Source: Achatina immaculata
Lineage: Eukaryota > Mollusca > Gastropoda > Stylommatophora > Achatinidae
Length of the DNA stretch: 64,000 bases
NCBI GenBank assembly: GCA_009760885.1
Contig: CM019702.1
Span: 48,221,925 to 48,285,924 of the forward strand
Direction: 5' to 3'
Part shown: positions 58,011 through 64,000 of the stretch, piece after piece
Numbering within the stretch: the stretch's first letter is position 1
How the letters are laid out: every line of letters begins with the position of its first letter
Position numbers and translations under genes: made by a program
The notes under the pieces: model-generated
What the model saw: only the letters and a program-made list of their open reading frames with translations
What the model was told of the DNA's origin: nothing
The model's database searches: none

Positions 58011-58384
58011 ATTCTTCACCATTCAATTATCCATAATTCTTTCGCGGCCTTGTATTTATCTCTTATTTCTTTATTTAATTTCTTATACTCCTCTCGGCTG
58101 TTTTTACTCTCTCTCTCTCTTCATTAAATGCAATATCTCTGTTGTCATCCACTTCTTTGTCTTCCTTTATTTCATCCAAGGTATAATTTACTTTTCTGTA
58201 TGTTGGAATAATTTTTTCCCTCTCTGTGGAATCTTATATTACATAAGTTATAAAATTCTTAATAGCATTATAAAGAAGTGCTGAAATCTTTAACAGACGT
58301 TTTATGTAACCTCTTCTGTATTAAGTCGCATTTAGCTACACTATAGTCAGTTATACAAAATTTTCAAATAAACATGCTCCCCAG

Positions 58385-58625
58385 AAGACAATCGCGCTAT
58401 GGCATCGGAGAATCCACCAGTTTCGCTGACGTCACCAGTTTGGTGTACCTGTCATCAGTGCACACCTGAACCAAATTTAGAAGAGGAGAAATGCTGTCGT
58501 TCTCTGCCTCGGTACTTACCAGACGATGGCACATGCATCACTTTGTCACAAAAGTTTCAAACACAGGTACTGAATCATGAAGTCCTGCTCTTACACATGG
58601 ATGAATTTGGTGTGGACGGAAGAAG
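58385..58625 (+). CDS. P2X7-type C-terminal domain protein, exon 1 (partial gene model)
   Basis: The frame with ATG at 58399 encodes a cysteine-rich segment: VWCTCHQC (about 58438-58461), then EEEKCCRSL, GTCITLSQKF and NHEVLLLHMDEF. This order (W-C-x-C-x-x-C, CC, CIT, then a hydrophobic helix) is that of the intracellular C-terminal zinc-binding region of P2X7 receptors. That region occurs in many invertebrate proteins without a channel. A donor AAG|GTACTT follows 58625, leaving a two-base codon start (AG). Upstream, a stop lies at 58369-58371 and an AG at 58383-58384 could be an acceptor, so ATG 58399 may be the start or simply internal. No P2X transmembrane part is in the window. Confidence 0.6.
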
Positions 58626-59382
58626 GTACTTCTGTATTTCTAAGTAAAAGGGTTTTTTTTTTTTGAGACATTTGTAGCTTTGTTGAAGAAGTACTGTATA
58701 ACCGAGAAACAGTCATGTAATTCACCCTGACATCACCACCACCACCAACAACAACAATAATAACAACAACAACAACAACAATAAAATACATGGCACCAGG
58801 TAACTGAAGGCTTAAATGTAAATAAATCAGGTAAATGAGTGCCTAAATTTACGACAAAACTTCAAAATCATGCAAAAGCAGAGAAATTATTTTGGGTAAA
58901 CATTTAGAAACACTGAAAATATCAAATATGTGTCAGTGAAAAATTTAATAGGCTATATTTCAAGAATGTTCCAAAAGATTATACTAAAGGGGCTCTGCAA
59001 ACCTCAGAATATTTTGGGGAGATGATATAAAATGGAAACATTAATTTTACTTGTAGGGAATTTTGCTATCCTGTAGACTTTTTCTTAGAAAAGCGGACAC
59101 TCATCAAATCTGTTGACGCAAAGTAGTTGTTTATTGGTAAATATTGATGAAAGCTACTTAAGAAAAAAAAAACCGATATCACCTCGTTGATTCGGAGCTG
59201 AAAAGAACAGCATGAAGTGCTAAAAACATGTAGACTTAATAGAAAAAAAAAGACCATACTAGTAACGATGTGGATCAATAAACAGTTTTTATCCATCACC
59301 TACTTTATGAGAATAAATGATGTATTTCATTGACAGATTTATACATTTTAAAAAACTGCTTTTCTAATTCGTTTTTCCATAG
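58626..59382 (+). other. Predicted intron (GT-AG)
   Basis: It starts GTACTT and ends with a T-rich tract and CCATAG. It contains poly-T (58654-58664) and a (CAA/CAC)n repeat (58735-58783). The three-base-rule test holds: joining the exons keeps the domain frame. Confidence 0.55.
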
Positions 59383-59515
59383 CCCAGAGGACTATGCTCA
59401 TTGCTTTTACAGATGGTTTACAAGATGGATGTACGGATATTTAGGATGGGGAAACCGTATACCTATACCTGCATGTGTTTTGAGGGCTTGCAGAGAGAAA
59501 TTTGCACACTATTAG
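59383..59515 (+). CDS. P2X7-type C-terminal domain protein, exon 2 and stop
   Basis: After acceptor TTTTTCCATAG (ending 59382) the first base C completes the split Ser codon begun at 58624-58625. The exon encodes PEDYAHCFYRWFTRWMYGYL then GNRIPIPACVLRACREKF and a stop (59513-59515). This is the second half of the same domain, where the aromatic/basic helix and the IPxCVxxxxRxxF block are conserved. The predicted intron is 757 bp with GT-AG ends. The product ends shortly after the block, slightly shorter than usual for this domain. Confidence 0.6.
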
Positions 59516-61101
59516 TAGGGTATACACTTATATCCATGTGTGCATTTAGTGGGCACATTGCTCTAGTACATTAACCTATTTATATATCTATATGCATGTG
59601 TATCTGTCTATCTATCTATCTATCTACATGTCTGTCTGCTTGCTTTTCTGCTTCTCTGTCCATGTGAATGTCAGTCTGTTGGTTCATGCAAATAGTATGG
59701 GACACAAATTGACTTTTTAAAAATATCCATGAGATTTTTTGGCGAGCTTTTACTCCAGTACAAAAAGCCATCGCTTCAGCTAGCAACCAACACCCCCCTC
59801 CCTCCTTTCCAACGCGCACAGTAATGTGTGAACGATCCTTCTTTCCCTGACTTTTTTTCAGCTATTTTTTAAAAATAAAAGTAATTCTTTTTATAGTGTG
59901 AGTTTCGTTCAATAAATTTATCATACGCTTCTTTGTATTTTTCTTTGATAGTTTCATAATGTCTTTTTTTAGCTTTAAATATTCTTTACAGCAAGCATTA
60001 TTCTTTTTAGAATAAAAATAAAACCCTTTAAACAAGTTTTTGTTTGACTGATTTTATCACTCGTTTTATATGTTTTTTTTTAACTCGCTAAGAAATAGCA
60101 TCAGTACCACATATATGTTATGACACTAAATGCGTATGATCACATTCAATCATCTATGTTATGTGAAAGAAAAAAAATTGATTATATTTTAATTACATTT
60201 AATTCGAGCTCATTCAGCAGCGATCAAATTATGTCACCTCCATAAAATGGGAGCATACAAAGTAATGGGAGATAACGCTTTAGTTATTTGTTAGACTAAA
60301 CAACTTGATTTGTATATATTAAAAAAATGTTCAGCAAATACGCTGTCTTGAAAAGAGTCTACCATGCTTTGCACAGTATTGATACTGTGAGATTTACCAG
60401 TCGGGTTTATACAGCAGCTCGCGTGCTATGTGAAGTCTCTCGGATACCGAGCTCATGCAACAATTTCCAACCCATATCCTAGACCTTTCAGCATGTGCCC
60501 ACTTGGCTACCCTACAGTGATATTTAACTACCTCAAGAAATCAACTACCTGCACTCAAACACACTCTTACCAACAGTCAGTAACTACTCGTAACACATAA
60601 ACGATCAAGGCAAAATAATAAATCAGTTTAATCACAAACACATGGACGTAACCTATTACATCAAAAGATGGATGTTTTCACAAACACATAACATCGAACA
60701 TAAGGTATAATGAATATAAAAAAAATAAAAGTCAGATATGACATAATCAATCCGTCACTCCACGTGACGCTGATAATAATCTCAATATCTAATTCAAAGC
60801 GTTTGCTTTCTCCTTCAACACAAAACTCATAAAAACAAATCGAGTTAGCCAACACATACTTATCAGACACATTATATCTCGCTAACTCACAACATCTTAT
60901 CGCCTGTGCTTAGCCATCATCAATAAATGATTCAATGCAAATGAACAATGTCACACTATACATTATAATTCATGTGAAATGAACACATTATATCACGATG
61001 CAATTATGATCAACTGGCACTGGCAAAACATTAAGTGCGCACAAACAACATATGATAAACAATTTAGCAGTGTCCATGAATTCAATGTAATCAAGCAATA
61101 A
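59516..61101. other. Unassigned; AT-rich
   Basis: A (TCTA)n tract lies at 59606-59634 and there is no recognised gene. This could include the 3' UTR of the P2X7-type gene; AATAAA-like motifs occur (for example near 59875) but none is decisive. Confidence 0.45.
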
Positions 61102-61217
61102 GGCAGCGAGGAAAGGAACTGGCCACCCTTTCTCATAAGTCGACGGCCCAGCATGATGAGGTCTCTAACTCTTCATCCCCTACGGCACTTGCAATGGGAC
61201 TATCTTTACCTGTTTAC
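61102..61217 (+). mobile_element. SINE2 3' fragment
   Basis: It begins AGGCAGCGAGGAAAGGAACT and continues GGCCCAGCATGATGAGGTCT, CATCCCCTACGGCACTTGC, ending CTATCTTTACCTG. Same as 3793-4020 but with a single copy of the 39-bp segment. The head is missing. Confidence 0.8.
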
Positions 61218-61511
61218 CACGCAATATATCATCTAATGGTAATTAAGTCAATGATGAATATATTATTCAACACAGAGTCTTAACCTACTAGAAATACATA
61301 CAATACAGTAAAAAGTGAACACGTTTCACGATCACATTTACAATACACCAACATCAGACGTACAACAACTTAATATAAGACTTCGCGATGAGGCGGCTCG
61401 GGCAACGTTGAGTTCATAAAGTAAATATTCATTTATACCACATCATAATATCACCAACATCAATAATACACATCCATATATTCCACGATCACATGTTACC
61501 CCGCCATATGC

Positions 61512-62250
61512 CTCAGGAATAACTAAATGAACTAACCTCGAGTTACACCTCAGGAATAACTAAATGAACTAATCTCGAGTTACACCTCAGGAATAACTAA
61601 ATGAACTGACCTCGAGTTACACCTCAGTAATAAATAAATGAACTGACCTCGAGTTACACCTCAGGAATAACTAAATGAACTGACCTCGAGTTACACCTCA
61701 GGAATAACTAAATGAACTGACCTCGAGTTACACCTCAGGAATAACTAAATGAACTGACCTCGAGTTACACCTCAGAAATAACTAAATGAACTGACCTCGA
61801 GTTACACCTCAGGAATAACTAAATGAACTGGCCTCGAGTTACACCTCAGGAATAACTAAATGAACTGACCTCGAGTTACACCTCAGGAATAACTAAATGA
61901 ACTGACCTCGAGTTACACCTCAGGAATAACTAAATGAACTGACCTCGAGTTACACCTCAGGAATAACTAAATGAACTAATCTCGAGTTACACCTCAGGAA
62001 TAACTAAATGAACTAACCTCGAGTTACACCTCAGGAATAACTAAATGAACTGACCTCGAGTTACTCCTCAGGAATAACTAAATGAACTGACCTCGAGTTA
62101 CACCTCAGGAATAACTAAATGAACTAACCTCGAGTTACACCTCAGGAATAACTAAATGAACTGACCTCGAGTTACACCTCAGGAATAACTAAATGAACTA
62201 ACCTCGAGTTACACCTCAGGAATAACTAAATGAACTAACCTCGAGTTACA
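61512..62250. repeat. 37-bp minisatellite, ~20 copies
   Basis: Units contain ACCTCAGGAATAACTAAATG and GAACTGACCTCGAGTTAC, with a CTCGAG hexamer in almost every unit. Homogeneous apart from a GACC/AACC/AATC variant at one place, which changes along the array. Confidence 0.92.
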
Positions 62251-62375
62251 CTACACATCCTGTATCACATGACCAACACATACACGGTTATCCCCGACAG
62301 AAAACCACGAGGTAACCTGGCTTTTTGACCCTGTGAACGGCCGATTACAAGGAGACAACACCAGCCTTCCACACA

Positions 62376-63273
62376 ATCAGCTCGAGTCGCGCCTTTGATA
62401 ACAGTACTATCAATCTAGTTCTGTCACCTTTTTGCTGAACATAAATAATGAGAAAACAAAGCTACAATTCTGAAACTCCGAGTTTGTCCACTGCAGCAAC
62501 CACTTGCACTAACTTAAAGGGGCAAGAACAAAAACAACTAAAAACAGAAGAACAAACCACACTGAATGCAGTCTTGAAATCAAAATAAATCTGAACTGCA
62601 GATATCACGGACAAGAACAAAACGTCTAATAACGGAGGAACAGATCACGCTGAAACAAAGTACTCGTAAAATAAGTCTGGACAGCAAATAACATGGTTAA
62701 GAACAGACCAACAGAAAACATGAACAAATCACATTGGATGAAGTAAAAAAAAAAGGATAGCAAATAAAAACAGATGAGGGGACCCCCACAGGTGACGAGT
62801 GAACATTGATAACATAAAGAAAGACGACAAAAACTTCCGGTATGACAGCAACACTCTATGTTCCAGGTTAATTTGTTAAAGTAGGTACCACTTCAATGCT
62901 CACGAGAGACATGGGAACGTGAACAAATATTATTCTCGATTTAGTAGCCCATGCCAGTTGCAAAGTGGGGTGAGGGGGGGAGTAGGGATGGGGATGTTGG
63001 TCGTTGCGGTATTTACTTTCAGTCAGTCTAAAAACGGTACCAGCCTGGATTTGAGAGGCACTGAGGACGGAACAAAATGCGCAAGTATAACGGTCGCATG
63101 TTAGAAAACTATTAAGTCAAAATTAAGCACCCATTTCCTCGTTGTGTGATTTCAATACTTCTTAAGACTATCAGAAGTCTTGAGGGGGGGGGGGGGGGGT
63201 AAAAACTCCTAAGTTTATACTTACACGCTGAAGATAAGCATCGAGTCACTTGCAAAGTAAAACAATGGGTCGT
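62376..63273 (+). repeat. Dispersed repeat E, copy 2
   Basis: Uninterrupted counterpart of 48423-49549, running from ATCAGCTCGAGTCG to AACAATGGGTCGTGAA. It has an extra segment at 62570-62800 relative to copy 1 and lacks the LINE-D insertion. Poly-G at 63185-63199. The frame 62919-63104 matches that of copy 1. Confidence 0.7.
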
Positions 63274-63279
63274 GAACTT

Positions 63280-64000
63280 CTTCTTCTTCTTCTTGCTTCG
63301 CTTCTACCACCAAGACCGCCCCGTGATCCTCCTGTGGTCCTAGATAGGTCCCGTGGTCCCTGAAAGGACCACACGAGATCCACGAGAGGACCACAAGAGG
63401 TTCAGAGTATCGCTGTGGTGGGTCTCAGAAGCGGGAATGCGTGACACCGTGGTTTTCGTTGACTAGTTTAATCTAGAGTTGGACTTTCTCACCGGAAAAA
63501 ACTCGACGTGTTTTGAATGTCAGTATATCTGAGTGAGAGGTGGTTGCCCAACCAGGCTAGAGTTGGCCTTTCTCACCGGAAAACCTTGACATGTTTTGGG
63601 ATACCTGTGTATCCCCGCCGGGTGAGAGGTGGTTGCCCTTTCAGTCCAGCGTTGGACTTTCTCACCGGAAAACCTCAGCGTGATTAGCATACGCATACAT
63701 TCCCGCCTGGTGAGATGTGGTTGGCTATCTAGACCGCACTGATCCAGTATCTCCGACTTCAACATTTTGTGGTTGTGGCCGCTCCCCTTCCTAGTTGTGA
63801 CAAGGAGGACGAATCCTCGCCAATATTAGGTTTCACCCCTGGATTGAGTCGGTTTAGGCATATTATCTCAGTATGGGCGTGTTTAGGACGTGACCGACTT
63901 CTGCAGCGGAGTTACTGTGACATGAGTAGCCATCAAGTTTCACCCCTGGCTTAAACAGGTTTAGGCATATTTCATTAGTTTGGGTGTAAATCATTCTGCA
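63280..64000. repeat. Tandemly organised terminal region
   Basis: A CTT repeat (63280-63297) is followed by a GGACCAC/GTGGTCC-rich imperfect palindromic stretch (63325-63400). Then come three 84-89-bp units with AGTTGGACTTTCTCACCGGA (from 63474, 63558 and 63647). Lastly there are two ~109-bp-spaced copies of a GTTTCACCCCTGG and GGTTTAGGCATAT segment (63829, 63938). It probably continues beyond the window. Confidence 0.75.

Larger units (their letters stand above)
54035..58350 (-). mobile_element. LINE-C (RTE-like), long decayed host with three insertions
   Basis: Reading the minus strand from 58350 downwards: endonuclease/linker region with EEYKKLNKEIRDKYK (about 58085), INELTGRK (57890), GIVERWTEYIYGLYE (about 57815), then after insertions GIPEIVSSTGLEAPPVHEE (56345-56290) and HGPDNMRTE (about 56230). 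Next come ILNGIYSSGEIPDNKL (about 55400), a YTGDTILIAE segment at motif C (about 54800), and the C-terminal TRFLRRMKRILRTAKITDEQ (about 54370) with LGVCDEKLGNVITVG. Motif C has lost the YADD Asp-Asp pair. Frames are broken throughout. Insertions: LINE-B, LINE-A and SINE1 (separate entries). Confidence 0.75.

Overview
The window looks like gene-poor, repeat-dense nuclear DNA of a metazoan, most probably a mollusc (gastropod-like). This rests on the mix of RTE-like LINE tails, tRNA-derived SINEs, a mariner, a Polinton-type integrase, hAT MITEs and many minisatellites. There are no operons, no bacterial-style genes, no rRNA and no free-standing tRNA gene. The species is an inference and no database was searched.

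Mobile elements form the backbone. I see four LINE families, labelled A to D for this annotation. Family A ends in an AATG-type tail (5402-5500, 21521-21902, 23535-24326, 43797-44419, about 56352-57445). Family B ends in a GGATGTAA/ATATAAGA-type tail (5621-5944, about 21323-22941, 26771-27172, 55422-56168). Family C is one large decayed copy on the minus strand (about 54035-58350). Family D ends in GA dinucleotides (4635-4724, 11388-11526, 41703-42428, 48463-48823). Most copies are 5'-truncated, and ten of the fourteen carry flanking duplications I could read directly. SINE families are SINE1 (about 16117, 36605, 47826, 53648, 57496), SINE2 (3664, 61102), a foldback tRNA-like SINE3 (34517, 40065), SINE4 (25990) and a retroposon headed by the 5' end of U2 snRNA (30534). 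DNA elements are two hAT-type MITEs (4753, 25227), a Helitron-like element (about 20350-21052), and a decayed Polinton-type integrase (51417-53175) split by an internally deleted mariner (51738-52675).

Tandem arrays fill much of the rest: 20-bp (1-222), 39-bp (1508-2178), 30-bp (4091-4282), 52-bp (8791-9154), 32-bp (9607-10162), 34-bp (16606-17098), degenerate 28-bp (28790-29920), 54-bp (38922-39627), 46-bp (about 43006-43175), 37-bp (61512-62250), about 84-89 bp (63474-63740), and two long polypurine blocks (12579-12862, 13335-14118). Nearly all longer open frames in the window lie in these arrays or in LINE remnants and are not host genes.

The one stretch I would call a host gene is a two-exon fragment at 58385-58625 and 59383-59515 on the plus strand. 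It matches the cysteine-rich C-terminal cytoplasmic domain of P2X7-type receptors and has a phase-compatible donor and acceptor. Chronology can be read from nesting: old elements (LINE-C, the integrase, an internally deleted LINE-B) are interrupted by younger LINE-A, LINE-B, SINE1 and mariner insertions.
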